Source of the DNA: Pseudoneurospora amorphoporcata
Taxonomy: Eukaryota > Ascomycota > Sordariomycetes > Sordariales > Sordariaceae
Length of the DNA: 64,000 nt
Reading direction: 5' to 3'
Assembly: GCA_033297205.1 (NCBI GenBank)
Contig: MU859082.1
Coordinates: 124,001 to 188,000, forward strand
The first letter of the stretch is position 1; each line of letters opens with the position of its first letter. Shown piece by piece: positions 47,455 to 59,781 of the stretch. The notes under the pieces are model-generated. The model saw only the letters and a program-made list of their open reading frames with translations, did not search any database and was not told where the DNA came from. A program made the translations under genes and the position numbers.

Positions 47455-49165
47455 TGTACACTAAGAGCGAGATCGGCACGGAGGTGATGTGGGGGGGAAA
47501 ACTCTTGTGGAGAGAGGGGGAGGGGGGAGCTTTATACGGATTTAAGTCTCATCTCCAGCTTTACCCATCGTTTTCTAAGCTCATGAGCTTTCAACCAGCC
47601 CGTGACTTTTATCCATGGAAATGATCAAGTTAGTAGGTAATACAATCGGCCAAACAATTCACCGGGGAGATGAACGATGGCGAAAGACGACGGAACTCCG
47701 GACAACTCAACAAGCCGTGAAGCGCCCGCCCGAACGCATACCTTAGCGCGCGTGTCCTCATGTATGGCGTCGTGGGCGTACATTTACCCCCTTGTAGACC
47801 TTGTCGAAGGGACCACCACATGGTAAGTCGGTAGGTAACCATGGACAAGAACCACAGAAACCAGAGCCCGGATACCCCGGAAGTGTTAGTCAATCACCGG
47901 TTGGTACACTGCACTGGCTGCAATCAATGGCTTGTTGGTTCCGGCGGCTCAGCTCCAGCGGCTCAGAAGACGTGTTGGTTTCTATGGAATTCATTTTTCA
48001 ATAACCCATCCTCGCTTATGACACGGGAAGGTGATAAGTAGCGGGTAAGCTGAAGAAGACGGGAGAAGATAAAGCGGGGAGGGGTGATACAGTGATACCA
48101 GATCTAGCAATAAGTCTCAATCTCAATCTCATTCTTGTTCATTCCTTCCGGGCGCCCCAAGGGCCTGAGATTCTGTTGCTGGTTGGCGATGATAGACATT
48201 TTGTGAAACAGTCCGTTCCGCTCGGTTGGGGGTGGGGGAATACATATTGCATAACGCCATAACCAACATACATACAGCTGAGGAAGAGGAAAAGAAACTA
48301 AAAGAGGTGCATCTGTCGGTCCGGTGACCCTCAGTCTATAAGGTATGCAAGTGCAAGTAGACTAAGGTTCGCAGTCCTAGCATGGAGCAAGCGTCAAGCA
48401 AGAATGCCCGCTTAGAATAAAGTGGCAGGTTTGACCGACATATAGTACCAGTACCTTGAGCCTGGTGTTTTCTTTCCCTTTCCTTTTTCTCTTCCTCTTC
48501 TTCTGCCTGTTACAATCCAAAATTGCCAGACACAACTTCAATCCGAGAAACCCCCCACGCGTTCCCCTCACCCAACTCGGCTTTCTTGCCAAACGAAACG
48601 CTAGGGTACGGTGACAGTGTCCGATACACGAGACTATCACAGAAACCGGAAAGCGCACCCATCACAGGCGAGCTGCAACCTACCACCCGAGCGCCCGCCC
48701 TGCCACGCAGTTGCACATCACTGTGCTGTTCCTTGTTTTCGTACCCGGCTGTGATCAACGTCTGGTGGCGCCTATCAGACCTCAACTCGAGGATATAAGA
48801 GAGCCATTGCACATAGTCTGAACGGAAACGTTTGTGGTTGTCAAGTCCGAACAACGAGAATTCCTGAAGCAAGCCATCGACGAACTAATCCCCGATACGG
48901 ACACGATAAGAAGCCAGGTCTCGGTCCAAGCTGCGCCGAGCTGAACAAGCCCCAGAGCTCTGCGTTAACCGCCTTCGATACCAGCAAAGCGATCGCCAAT
49001 CAGGAAGAGTGTTACAAGGGCGCAGATACGGGACTTACAAGGACCTTATCCCCCCCCTCTTGATGAGAAGTGGTCGATAGTCGCTCCTCAACAATATTTC
49101 CTCTGGGCAGTCCGCCGAACAACAACGACCAACACCACCGGTAGTCTAAGCAAGCATCACCTACA
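47455..49165. other. Intergenic / upstream of the rhamnose mutarotase-like gene
   Basis: No gene is supported. Polypurine and polypyrimidine stretches occur (for example about 48470-48505). Confidence 0.4.
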
Positions 49166-49761
49166 ATGGCAGCCCGGCAATCGTTGTGGACCCCTTTCAA
49201 GGAGGCTGAACCGGGCCTCTGGAACCCTGGAGCGCCGAAGCTCTGGTCTCCTAGAGAAAGAAGCCAGTCGACAAGCACAGTTTCCTCGGTCTTCTCAGCC
49301 TCCAACGCTGATGGAAGAATACGATATCCCGGTCGGCGCTTTGCACAAATCGTCAAGCTGAAGCCCGAGTATATCGACAAGTACAAAGAGTGTCACGCTG
49401 CTGTGTGGCCTGAGGTTGCGAAGCAGATCAAGGACTGCAACATTCAAGACTGTATGTCATCCCTCTTTCGTGCCGAATCTTGAATCGGTGATTCGTGCTT
49501 TCGCCATCAATGCTAACCAGCTCGATGTGTACAGACAGCATCTTCCACGACCCCGACACAGGCATCCTCTTTGCCAGCTTCAAGTATGTCGGCTACGACT
49601 ATGAGGGCGATATGGAGAAAATGCGCGAGAACCCCAAAGTTCGGGAGTGGTGGAAGATGACGGATGGATTCCAGGAGTCCATGGTCCCGGGAGCGAAGAA
49701 CAGCGAGTCGGGGGAGCCGTCGTGGTGGAAGCCCGTGGAGGAAGTCTTTTATCAGGCATGA
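49166..49761 (+). CDS. L-rhamnose mutarotase-like protein (RhaM/DUF718 family)
   Basis: Exons 49166-49451 and 49535-49761 give 170 aa. The intron has GTATGT at the donor, a TGCTAACC branch site and TGTACAG at the acceptor. The family core of about 104 residues spans FAQIVKLKPEYIDKYKECHA, AVWPEVAKQIKDCNIQDYSI, FASFKYVGYDYEGDM and WWKMTDGFQ...WWKPVEEVF. Known members interconvert alpha and beta anomers of L-rhamnose. A ~55-residue Ser/Arg-rich N-terminal extension (AARQSLWTPFKE...) is absent from bacterial enzymes and could be a mitochondrial or other targeting segment. No rhamnose catabolic genes lie nearby, so the true substrate is open. Confidence 0.88.
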
Positions 49762-50147
49762 TGTCCTTTCGTTTGGCAGTTACTGTACTTTTCATTAGCG
49801 GTTCTCTTGGTCGATTTCTGTTTTCCCTCAGCGCAAATCTAACGGTATCAACGGGTATTCGCGCTTTTTCGACGTATGTGCTTCAGTGTGACATGTAATC
49901 TGATCGACAGAGGTGAGCTGTTAGTTGCTACCACGAGACTACAGTAATACGGCCAAGAATTTGACTTTAGTCAGTCAATTCTACCAGCGTAGGAGGGGGT
50001 CGTCAAGCGTTTTGGAGCCGCTCAGCTCCGACGAAGCTTAATTTTGCGGGGAAGTTGTGTGCATCGGCCGATAATCATTGTGTGCAGTTCCGATGTGCGC
50101 TGTGATCAGCCTAGGCAGCAACTTGTCATTGGTGATTTGCTGGGTTA
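49762..50147. other. Intergenic, convergent 3' ends
   Basis: It lies between the mutarotase-like and thioredoxin-like genes. No gene is seen. Confidence 0.5.
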
Positions 50148-50859
50148 CTATTTCAGTTTGCCAAAGAGGCCGCTGAAGATGCTGGTAGGAGACCCGCCTC
50201 CGCGATTTCCATGCCGTCTCGCCTCGTTTCGAATCCTGGAGTAGAGTCAAGTTAGCCTCCAGAAAGCAAGAGTTTCGCGACGACCAAAGAATTGGCGTAC
50301 CATTCCTCCAAGAACTTGCGATTGGCCAATTGGCGACCATCCGTGACCTTGGTTTGCGTCTGCGCCTCCTGGGCATCAAAACTCAGTAGGGTCGGGATGG
50401 AGTTGATCATATAGGTAAGGCCCAGACCGGCTTCCATAACATCAGGCGCATCGTATTCGACAGTACAAAAGCCAACGCCGCCCTCTTGTTCACCGACTCC
50501 GGTTTCGACGAGCTCGCGCACCATGGGCTCCACTACTCGGCATGTAGGGCAATAGGAAGTGGTCCACAGCGTCAACAGCGGCGTTCGCGAGGAGGATGAG
50601 AGAAGCTGATACGTATGGAATTGGTCGAGGTTACGAACACTGCGGACAAGAACAAAAGTTAGTGACCTTGCAGCAAAACAGAGGCGAAGCTATGATGGTT
50701 TACGCACGACTGGTAGATTTGGTTCTTGGCCGCAACCGCACGTGAGGTCGAAAAAGACGCAGCACTCAAACCAAACTGGTTGCAAGCCACTGCCACTGTT
50801 GTTGGTGTCCTGCGGAGCAGGCGCCCGGCCTGTCTGCCAGAGGTAAAGAGGAAATGCAT
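50148..50859 (-). CDS. Mitochondrial thioredoxin-like protein (CPTC)
   Basis: Exons 50859-50708, 50639-50301 and 50235-50148 give 192 aa. The N-terminal ~45 residues are Arg/Ser-rich and lack acidic residues (GRQAGRLLRRTPTTVAVA), fitting a mitochondrial presequence. The thioredoxin fold follows with LTLWTTSYCPTCRVVEPMV; the redox pair is Cys81 and Cys84. A cis-Pro segment, INSIPTLLSF, lies in the second half. The last exon supplies the C-terminal tail GSPTSIFSGLFGKLK. Reading straight through the last intron would give a different, shorter end (ANSLVVAKLLLSGG), but the GT/AG signals and branch site favour splicing. It is probably a matrix redox protein related to fungal FMP46-like or thioredoxin-domain proteins; the partner is unknown. 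Confidence 0.82.
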
Positions 50860-53276
50860 GGTCCCGGTCGCGTGGTGACAGCTTCGGTTGCGGCTCTTTG
50901 GCTGTCCGGGATCTCGATTGGACGGCACTTCTGCGGTCGCTTTTCCCGGCAATGATGGTGTGATGCTGTCGAGCGCAAGCTACTCGTGGTCAGAAAGGGA
51001 AGAGCGTAATGGATGCGATGGTGAGCTGGAGACTGTCTCGGAATTGGTGGTCCATTCACACCGGCGCTATCATAGCATCAGCAAAAAGACGGAAGCTAAG
51101 AGATAGAGGTGAGGAGCGCCAAGGATGAGAATGGTTCTGGTTGCGTCATTGAGCATCTAGGCCGCTGTTTTAGGGGACCAACGGGGTGAGGGTCCGCCTT
51201 TCGTTTCTTTACAGGGGTGCTGCAAGGCTCCGAGATCTTGCAAATGGCACCACACCAATCCGCCCGTCCACTTCCCGATAATGAACATGTGAGCGCCGGC
51301 AACCGGGCAAGGGAGCATTTGATCTTTTCGAGGTGGTGTCCAGCTGAGTGGAAGCAAGGCCGAGATAACCGGTGTTTGCTTGGGAACATTCCATCCACGA
51401 GCACTGGGTTCGTGATCGGGGGCATCATTATGCATTTATCACTTGCGCAGCGTTGGGACATGCCAGAGACTTTGAGACTTGAGCTTTTGCTAACAAACAT
51501 GTGTGGAATCTGTAACCGCAGTGACTCGGGGGACATCCGAGCACAATGTCAGAGATCCGCCGGACTAGGCCGCCGTCGACCCCGGGCGGAGGGCTCCTTC
51601 CGAAAGAGCTTAGGCCCTCCGGTGGTGCTTGCGAAAGATGATTCGGCGTCCGATTTGTCAAGCAGTGTTGATAACCTCAAAAAAGGGCTCGAAGATAACC
51701 TCTAGGAGGTGGGTTCGGCGCCCAGGATCTGCGCCTACAACGTCGCGACAACGCTGTTAGCTCCGCATCTCTGGCGCATTTGGCGGGTACCCGAACTGTA
51801 CCTAGTGCGGGGGAACATGGGAGGGTCTCTTCTCGGAAATGGTGTGAGTTGGTGCGACCTAACGTGATCATTTGTCAGTTGCGGTTTTTGCGACCTTTTT
51901 GTGACCATCCAACAACTTATACGCGATAAGACGGGATCGTATATCCAGAATAAACTCATTCAACGATTTTCACCACTCGGAGGGCAAGCTAATGCGAAGC
52001 AACCTCTACATCCTGGCCTTCGATCATTCCCGGGCAGTCCACCTCGTAGCCTCCGTTTTCTTTCCGCCAACGGGAGACTCGGGTGCTCGCACACGGGGTC
52101 AGAAGTCGAGGAGGACGGCAGGACGATAGACACAAAAACCCTCGCTCGATCTTTGCAGTTTTGTCCTTGTCTGGACGATAGTCAAGCCCACCACATCGGC
52201 TCGTACCCTGGATCGTCGATCTTTTTCTTTTTCGCGCCGGCCTGGTCTGCCAGGTTTGCCTAATCAGGAGTCTGGGGACTCGAAAGATGATGACAACCTG
52301 AGAACCTCTCAGGACAGCAGCTCGACGTGAGACCAAACATGATGCTCATGGAGGCAACTGAAGCAAGAAGCCCTGTCGCTCATGCCCAACATGGTCCACC
52401 TGACGACCGCTCTGGCTCAGCACAGGGGCAACGAGTCGAGCCAGGCGACAAAGGCAAAGTTGTGGATCACTCCTCAGTCGTTGCCTTTGAACATGACCCG
52501 ATGCCTGGTCGTTCCTCCCATTTTTCGTCAAAGGCCATCTTGGCCGGGGCTTGGCAAAGTTTTGAAGGGGCTGGGGACTCCCGGGGGCAGGCCTAAACTC
52601 CCACGGCAGAGCCGTCTACAGCATGGGTTCGACCCACGCGCTGGTGTGTTTTTAGCGTGTCTAGTGGACACCCATTGATACCAAGATGCACCCAAGTGGA
52701 AGGCACTCGAAAAAGCACCCATGCAGCTATTCTCAACAACCGCCGCTTCCTGAGGTGTGCTCACTTGACCCCTTCTCTTTTCGTTTCATGTGGGCATGCC
52801 CTTCGTTTCCTGTTTCCTATTTGCAAAATCTTGAAGCATCTTAGTGTCTAAGGAAGGCGAGTTGCCAACCACAGAGCTAGGTAGTACGACTAGCACGGCT
52901 TTGACTGAAACGAAAGTCCGGCCCTTGGAGATCGGTTGACTACTTGAACATCCGTCTCCCTCCTTCCTGCATGCTGCACACCGTTTCTGTCATCTTTGCC
53001 TTACCCTGCACTCATCCCTCATAATTATTTCTCTCACACTATTCTTCCTTGCATATATCTTGCATACCTACTTTTCATCTGGCCCGAGGACAGCGCGAAC
53101 TTTGTGTGGCCAATTCATATTCTTCCACGACTTATCAGGGTCTTGACGCTTTTTATATCCACCGGCAACCACAATTCCTAGGGTAATACGCCCGCAAACC
53201 TTCCAAATATCATCCAATCTATCTTAGCAAAAGTTACTGTCCACTTAGATACGAAACACACCAAAGGAATTTGAAC
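50860..53276. other. Intergenic (2.4 kb)
   Basis: No gene is supported. Open frames of up to 160 codons (51217-51705, 51096-51536) show no domain or splice support. A GGGTTCGACCC word at about 52624 resembles a T-arm but has no tRNA around it. Confidence 0.4.
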
Positions 53277-55630
53277 ATGGTTCCTGATCCTGAAGCGGGC
53301 ACCGCACCGCAAAAAGGCGGATGGCGGTTGTTTGGACGAAGTTCGACCAGGGGGCAGGAAAACGAGGAGACCCCAGGGAGGAGAGAACTACCAAAATGGA
53401 ATATGGGCATTTTGAACGACAGAGAGACCATTGAAGTACCAGGTAAATCCGCCCAGGCGCACTATTCTGCGATTACAATAGTACTAACCTCCTCTCAGGT
53501 TCGGTCCTATTACTAGCGGCAGACCACAATGAGCCCCTTGGCCTACGAAACGCACCTGCACGAACTTCTCATTCATCAATCCCAACCGCCGTTATTCGGC
53601 CTTCAGAACCCCCACAAGATGAGAAGAAGAAAACGAGTGACGGCAAAATCATTCTCGAACCTCAACCAGAAGAATCTGCCAATGACCCCCTCAACTGGCC
53701 GACGTGGCGCAGAGATTCGGCCCTGATCTCCCTAGGCCTCTTTTGCATGGTGGGCGGCGGCATGACCCCTCTGCTTGCTGCTGGCTTCACCGATGTCGCC
53801 AATGAGTTTGGTGTCAGCGTCTCGAGCGTATCACTTACGACAGGCCTCTACATGATGGGTATGGGTCTTGGCTCCGTGGTCTTCTCGCCTACAGCTATCC
53901 TGTACGGAAAGAGGCCAGTGTATCTCTTTGGTGCTCTGTTGTTTGTCGTAACATCAGTATGGTGCGCCGTTTCAAAGAGCTTCGTGTCTTTGGTGCTCGG
54001 AAGAATCTTTCAGGGCATCGCTGTCAGTCCGGTTGAATGCCTTCCGTCTGCCACTATTGCCGAGATCTTCTTCCTCCACGAGCGAGCTTATCGGATCGGC
54101 ATCTATACACTTTTGCTACTCGGTGGAAAGAACTTAGTTCCCTTAGTCAGCGCCGCCGTGATCGAGAGCTTGGGATGGCGCTGGACTTTCTGGTGAGTTG
54201 CTTACCCCCAACGTTAGTCTCAGGTGTTTCAAAGTCTAACAGATCTATTTAGGGTTGTTGCTATGGTTGTTGGTTTCTGTGGGTTTCTGTTGTTCCTGTT
54301 TGTCCCTGAGACGTTTTGGGACAGAGTGCCCCATCCGAGGAAGAAGTCATCTAGGCCAAACTTCTTCCGCCGGATGTCCTCGAAACAGCACATTCGACGT
54401 TCGGACGCCGCAGGTGTTAGTGTGCCACCCAGCGCTCTACCCAGTGCTCGCCATAGTGAGGAAGGCCCAACTCCAGCACCAGCGCCTAACAGTCGTCGGA
54501 ACGTTCACGTCGGATTTGCTACTGAAGCCGAAGAGTATCATACGGAAAAGGATAGGGAGGCTGCAGCGCTACAGGACACTTCTGAAAAACTCGAAGAGCT
54601 CCAGGATTCGGGTGTACCCGCGACAGCACGTATCTTTGCGGAAGACAGTCATGCTGCACGCCCCGACATTATCGCCCAGGGACCTTCATCATCTGACAGC
54701 TCGACAAAGCCCCATGTCTCCTACATGTCCGACAACATCGAGAAGCCCAAGTCGCCTTACTCTCCGGGCAGGCTTGCCCGACAGGACCACACCGAAACCG
54801 ATACCGAGTCCCAATCAGTGGCAAGCTCCCGCATGGTGGCCGGCAGAGTTCCATACACTACTGCCCTACGCGCCCAGCCGGCAAAGTCGTTTGTCCAGCA
54901 GCTCAAGCCCTTCCATGGCCGCCTGAACAAGGACAAATGGCACAAAGTAGCCATCCGGCCGCTCATTCTGTTCTCCTATCCAGCCGTTCTTTGGTCAGCC
55001 ATCGTCTACGCATGCTCAGTCGGATGGCTTATTGTGATATCCGAATCTGTAGCTGTCATCTACCGTGAAGGCCACTATAAATTCAACGCCCTGCAGACGG
55101 GTTTGGTTTACATTAGCCCCTTTGTCGGCGGTATTCTGGGCACGGCTGTGGCGGGCAAGGTATCGGATGTCATCGTGAAGGCGATGGCTAGGCGTAATGG
55201 TGGTCTATATGAGCCCGAGTTCCGACTTGTCATGGCGCTGCCTGTAGCCATTACCACGGTTATCGGCTTGATGGGCTTCGGCTGGTCTGCACAGCTGGGT
55301 GACCACTGGATCGTGCCGACCGTGTTCTTTGGTGTTGTCTCGTTCGGATGCTCGCTTGGCTCGACAACCAGCATCACCTTCTGCGTCGACAGCTACAGAC
55401 AGTATGCGGGCGAGGCCTTGGTCACACTCAACTTCAGCAAGAACATTTTCCACGGCCTCGTTTTCAGCTTGTTTGTAACCGGCTGGCTCACGGACGATGG
55501 ACCCAAGACTGTGTTCATCTGGATCGGAATCATCCAGCTTATTTTGCTCTTTTTCACTATCCCGATGTACATCTACGGAAAGAGAGCCAGGATGTGGACG
55601 GTCCGGAAGAACTTTATGGAGAAGTTCTAG
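53277..55630 (+). CDS. Major facilitator superfamily transporter (DHA1-like)
   Basis: Exons 53277-53442, 53499-54192 and 54253-55630 give 745 aa. The cytosolic N-terminus ends in the family signature NDPLNWPTWRRD, followed by six membrane segments with GKRPVYLFGALLF (the TM2-3 loop motif) and RIFQGIAVSPVECLPSATIA. Exon 2 ends at TFW and exon 3 resumes VVAMVVGF. A long hydrophilic central loop of about 170 residues holds many Ser and charged residues (KQHIRRSDAAG, EAEEYHTEKDREAAA). Six more segments follow with YISPFVGGILGTAVAGKVSD. The type resembles fungal HOL/polyamine or multidrug DHA1 members; the substrate is not known. It sits at the plasma or vacuolar membrane. Confidence 0.9.
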
Positions 55631-56478
55631 GTGAACTTCCGTAAAGTCAAGTACACCTAAGGGTCATTGTGAAGGTAGACTTCTGGAGGCCTTGGTAGGG
55701 GTAACCTGTCACCGGTCGGTGCGGTTAGCCATGAGCATGAGTTATGATTGTGTTAGGGAGGGAGTTAGTTGGTGCATTGACTTGGGATATTGTACGCATT
55801 TTGCATGATACCATTTGTAGCGTTTGCATATAACAGTTTACGGATATTATGAATTTGGCATCTAGCTGCGATCTTTAACTCCTTGACTTTGGGCTTGCTT
55901 GTGTGACACGGAAATTGTGCTACTCATGAGCGTTTTGTATTCTCCAATATGACATGAGAAACTCGGGGTTGTCGCTTAAAGATCTTTAACTAGAAAGACA
56001 ACAACGGTGTTGTAGAAACGGGTACAGTAACAAAACACCAAAACAACGTGACATGCATACTGTGTGCTAGTAACGGCGGGCCCCTCTATTTTCTCTCCCC
56101 TTTTTCCTTCCCTAGTGGCCCCACTATCAATTGCATCACAGGTCCCGTCACACAAGCTCACAAAGCTCACCTATCTCGACCTCACTCACTGCCATTGGAC
56201 ACTTTTCGACAAAAGGACTTCCTCCCACCTTCATATTTTCATCTCACTACTTCTGTTTGCCCTCGGTGGCCGGGAATACGCCAGGCACACTTTTCGATCT
56301 TGACCGGGCTAACCACACCCCTTCAACAACATCAACCACAACACCACCAACGCTTGCTTCCTATAGAAATATACAGCTCATTCTCACAAAACACCAAACA
56401 TCCACTCAGTCTATATACACCAACAAACCGATCACCTCCACCTTACCCGAACGGCAACCTTACTCAAATCACCAAAAA
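55631..56478. other. Intergenic / 5' leader of ELP6
   Basis: The open frame extends upstream from the ELP6 start to 56131 without a stop, but that portion is Thr/Pro/His-rich with no similarity to the protein and is treated as leader. Confidence 0.45.
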
Positions 56479-57656
56479 ATGACATCCCGAACTATCCCCC
56501 CTCTCCTAGAGCCTTACCTCGCAATTGAGCCTTCTCAGTCCCAATCCCAAATCCTCCTGACAGGTATCCTTGGCGCCAACACCAACTGGCTCCTCCTCCG
56601 CTACCTGTACACCCTCCTCAAATCAAAATCTCAGCAGCAAGCGCCAAGACCACAACAACCCCAAGGCCAAAGACGTCTAGGTCTTCGGATGCCAGTAGCT
56701 GCTGAACCTGACCTCGAGCCATCCGCGCAAAATGGAGGAGGGAGGAATGACGAGGAAGGGGAGAGTGTGGGGGTACTGCTAGTGAGCTTCCTCCGCGACT
56801 TTGCGTTTTGGAAGGAGAGCGCCGGCAGGCTGGGACTGGATCTGGAGGGGTTGGGGAGGAGGGGGAAGTTGGGGTTTGTTGATGGGCTTTGTGTTGGGAG
56901 TGGGTCTGATGGGGAGGGTGCTGCCCCTGCTGGTGGTGCTGGTCGTTTTGGGGGTGGTCTTCCTGTGAGGAGACCTCCGGTACCAGCGGCAGCAGGAGCA
57001 GCGCCAGGACGGGGACCACCATCACCTGCCCCGACAAGTCCGGTAACGAGGGGACCTGTGTCACAAGGACAAGGACAAGAGCCGGCTGCAGAGGAAAAGT
57101 GGAAGCGCTCTCTCCCCAGCTTAGCAGTGGCAGATGTGAGCAAGACGCTACACGCTGTTTTGGATGAGCTGTGCCAGCAGAATAAGAAGGTCGTTTTGGT
57201 TATTGACCACCTTGACTTTTTGCTGGCTGCTACGTCGGATGGAAATGGATCGGTTTCATTGGCGTTGAAGGAGTTGCTGTTGGATCTCAGAGAGGTAAGT
57301 CGTCCCACGGAACCACGGGGAGGCCTATGCATGCGGGGGACGAAAAGACTGATGATGAATGATATTAGAAATCACATGCTACGATCCTCACGTTGTCTGC
57401 CGACGACCCATTGATCGCTTCGCAGACGACCACGCTGGAGAAGGATCACGCTTCGTTCGTTCTGTCGTTGGCGCATGCGTCGGAGATGATTGTCAGTCTC
57501 AGACTGCTTGATACCGGCATCGCGAAAGACGTGAGTGGTGTGGTTAGGATTACGCGGGGCGGAGACAGTGGCGGCGAGAGGCAGATCGAGGAAAGGGAGT
57601 ATCTGTATCATGTCGGAGGAGATGGTGGTGTTCGGGTCTTTGAAAGGGGACAGTAA
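56479..57656 (+). CDS. ELP6: Elongator complex subunit 6 (Elp6)
   Basis: Exons 56479-57294 and 57369-57656 give 367 aa. Elp6 is one of three RecA-fold proteins (Elp4/5/6) that form a ring in Elongator, which adds the cm5 group to U34 of tRNAs. Visible blocks are PPLLEPYLAIEPSQSQSQIL, LTGILGANTNWLLLRYLYTL, GVLLVSFLRDFAFWKESAGR, LGLDLEGL, VVLVIDHLDFLLAATSDGNG, ATILTLSADDPLI and HASFVLSLAHASEMIVSLRL. The absence of a Walker A motif is normal for Elp6. An acidic, Gly/Pro-rich insert at about 165-210 is variable. The chosen ATG precedes the first conserved block; upstream sequence has no such signal. Confidence 0.9.
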
Positions 57657-58171
57657 ATAGCTGGTAAACATTAGGCTTGGTATTGAAATTGATAACCATC
57701 ACACATCACGTCATATTTGATATTCGTGGCTCTCCCAAATCTTCCGAAATGCTCGGGTGAATAACGGAACTGGAATTGTAGAGTAGTAAGACTTGCTCGA
57801 CCGGGCGACACTCAGCCTACCACCATGCTTGAGAGCCTGCTTGTCCGCGGGGATACCTTGCTGTTTCCGCTTCAGCAAAAAGACGTTACGCCATTGTATC
57901 TCATGACCATGTTTGCTCCTTGATATCAAGAAAGCTTTTGAAGACCGAGTTCCCGCACGCGCGCAAAATGTAAACCTCATGCACCTTTTGCCCGTTGAGG
58001 TGATGTAGCAGCAGCAAAAAGCGAGTTTAGGTCCGATCCGTAGATAATCCCAGTCCCTGGTTACACCGCACCCGCCGAAGAAAACGATCCCGTCCCATTT
58101 AGCCCGCTTCGCCGCCGCCAGTTCACGTTAATCGACCCAAGAGAACAGAAAATCCAACCCATTTCGCTCGT
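57657..58171. other. Intergenic
   Basis: Convergent 3' ends of ELP6 and the L37 gene. No gene is seen. Confidence 0.5.
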
Positions 58172-58957
58172 TTAAGCAGCGACGGGACCCTTGGCGCCCT
58201 TGGGGACACCGGTCTGGAAGCCGTTCTTGAACTTGCGAGAGACGGTGCTGAGGTAACGGAGGCGACCAGTGCCGGTGGTCTTTCTGCGCTTAGCCTTCTC
58301 AGACCAGTTGTCTGTATTGTAAAACCCTGATGTCAGCATCCTGACACTTGCGCCCGAGATCCAGGGGAACCTCTCAGGTAGGCCCCCCCCTCGAGGATAA
58401 TAGAGTCCAACGTACACTTGCGGGTCTTGGCGGCAGGGTAGCCGCAAGAAGCGCAGACCTTCTTCTGGTTGTGGAGCGAACGGCGACTGGTGAATCGATT
58501 GTCAATTTCTTGTTCTGTTGTGGCGGGAGGACATCGTTGATGTTCGTGTATCTTCGTGACCGTCGACCCATGTGTTCTCCTTCGTCAATCGGATTCGGAT
58601 TCGTGTCGACTTACCCGCAACGTCTGCAAAGACCGTGGGTCTTGGTGTGGCTGTTTGGAAAGTTAGTTACCCTTATCCGACAATGTCCGAGCCGTATGGG
58701 TCCTCAAACATACCGCTTGCCAAAGCTCGAAGTTCCCTTAGCTGTTTGCGACCGTGTCAGCCCATCGTGCCCCAACCATATCGTATCCTCGCGTAGTTGT
58801 CGTGCATAATTTCGTCTTCGAGCCGTATGTCGTCCAGTTTACAGTCGCTCAGTGCAACATTTTGACCAGATCGTCAATTCGGTCGTTGGCGAGGGGTCGA
58901 TCAAAAACGGTTTCGGGATACGTCGTATGTCTGCAAGATCAGGGAAAACCTACTCAT
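58172..58957 (-). CDS. RPL37: 60S ribosomal protein L37
   Basis: Five exons (58957-58954, 58741-58714, 58650-58615, 58486-58416, 58311-58172) join to 92 aa, the normal L37 length. The protein starts MTKGTSSFGKRHTKTHGLCR; the zinc-ribbon Cys are 19, 22, 34 and 37 (CRRC and CASC). It ends in the basic KNGFQTGVPKGAKGP tail. The first exon contributes only the ATG plus one base (CAAAATGA/GTAGGT), followed by a 212-bp intron, and the other introns are in the conserved zinc-ribbon region. L37 binds 25S rRNA near the exit tunnel. The start-codon microexon is typical of ribosomal protein genes in filamentous fungi. Confidence 0.93.
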
Positions 58958-59781
58958 TTTGGCGGTTGCTGTATTCGAGCAAAATCAGTATGACCGTAAG
59001 GGAACGACTGTTTGGGGGTGGAGCGGAAAATACCTTCGTCGTCGTCACCGGGCGGAGCGTTGTCGTAAGTTGGATGATTCTCTCAAGTCTAGGATCGCGA
59101 AATTTTGGGAATGTGCGGCAGCCAGATTTCCCGCTTAGGGCTGCCGCGGTCGTCCCGCCACTTGTGGCTGAGATTGTGGCTCGAGGTTACTGGGTTGGGC
59201 GCAACTGCACTGCATCGTCCCACCCATCCCTTTAGCTGACCCACATTTCCATGCTAGTTAGACCCACTCAAGACTTCAATCATCCCAAGTTCCTGGGGCA
59301 TCGCAACGATCAAGCACACGCCGAGCATCGATTCTACAAGATGCCGTGTTGCTGGCGGCCGTGCGGCAGTGGCTGCCAGTGTGTCATTATACCAAAATGA
59401 GTAAACATAATCACACATACAGAAAACTCACAGAAGAGACAGCAACCTTGGAGGGAACCAGACACTCTGTATAAGAACAAGCAGGACAAGATAGAAGCCT
59501 TGCTCGCATGAACTTGAAAGAGATGCAGCTTTCTTGTACCCATTGTCTGGGTAGGAAGTGGAAGCATGAGCTCATTCGGCATTACCTCTCCAAAATCTTT
59601 ATCGCTCAACGCTTCATCGCCAACTCAGAAGGAGCTAGGACACAAACATTCATGTTCCGAAAGATGCCGTTTTATAATGAGAAACTAGCTATAACTTTTC
59701 TAAACGCTCCAAGCATTGTTCGGACACTGATGGACCGTACCAGATGCTCAACCAGATACCAACTCCAATGAAATTCCACAC
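58958..59781. other. Intergenic / 5' region of the L37 gene
   Basis: No gene is seen. The 3' flank of the ValRS gene overlaps the lower-coordinate half. Confidence 0.45.

Noticed and set aside
52600..52660. GGGTTCGACCC word resembling a tRNA T-arm
   Set aside because: No matching acceptor stem, D-arm or anticodon arm can be placed upstream.
56131..56478. Upstream extension of the ELP6 open frame
   Set aside because: Low-complexity Thr/Pro/His text with no family similarity; the Elp6 core begins at ATG 56479.
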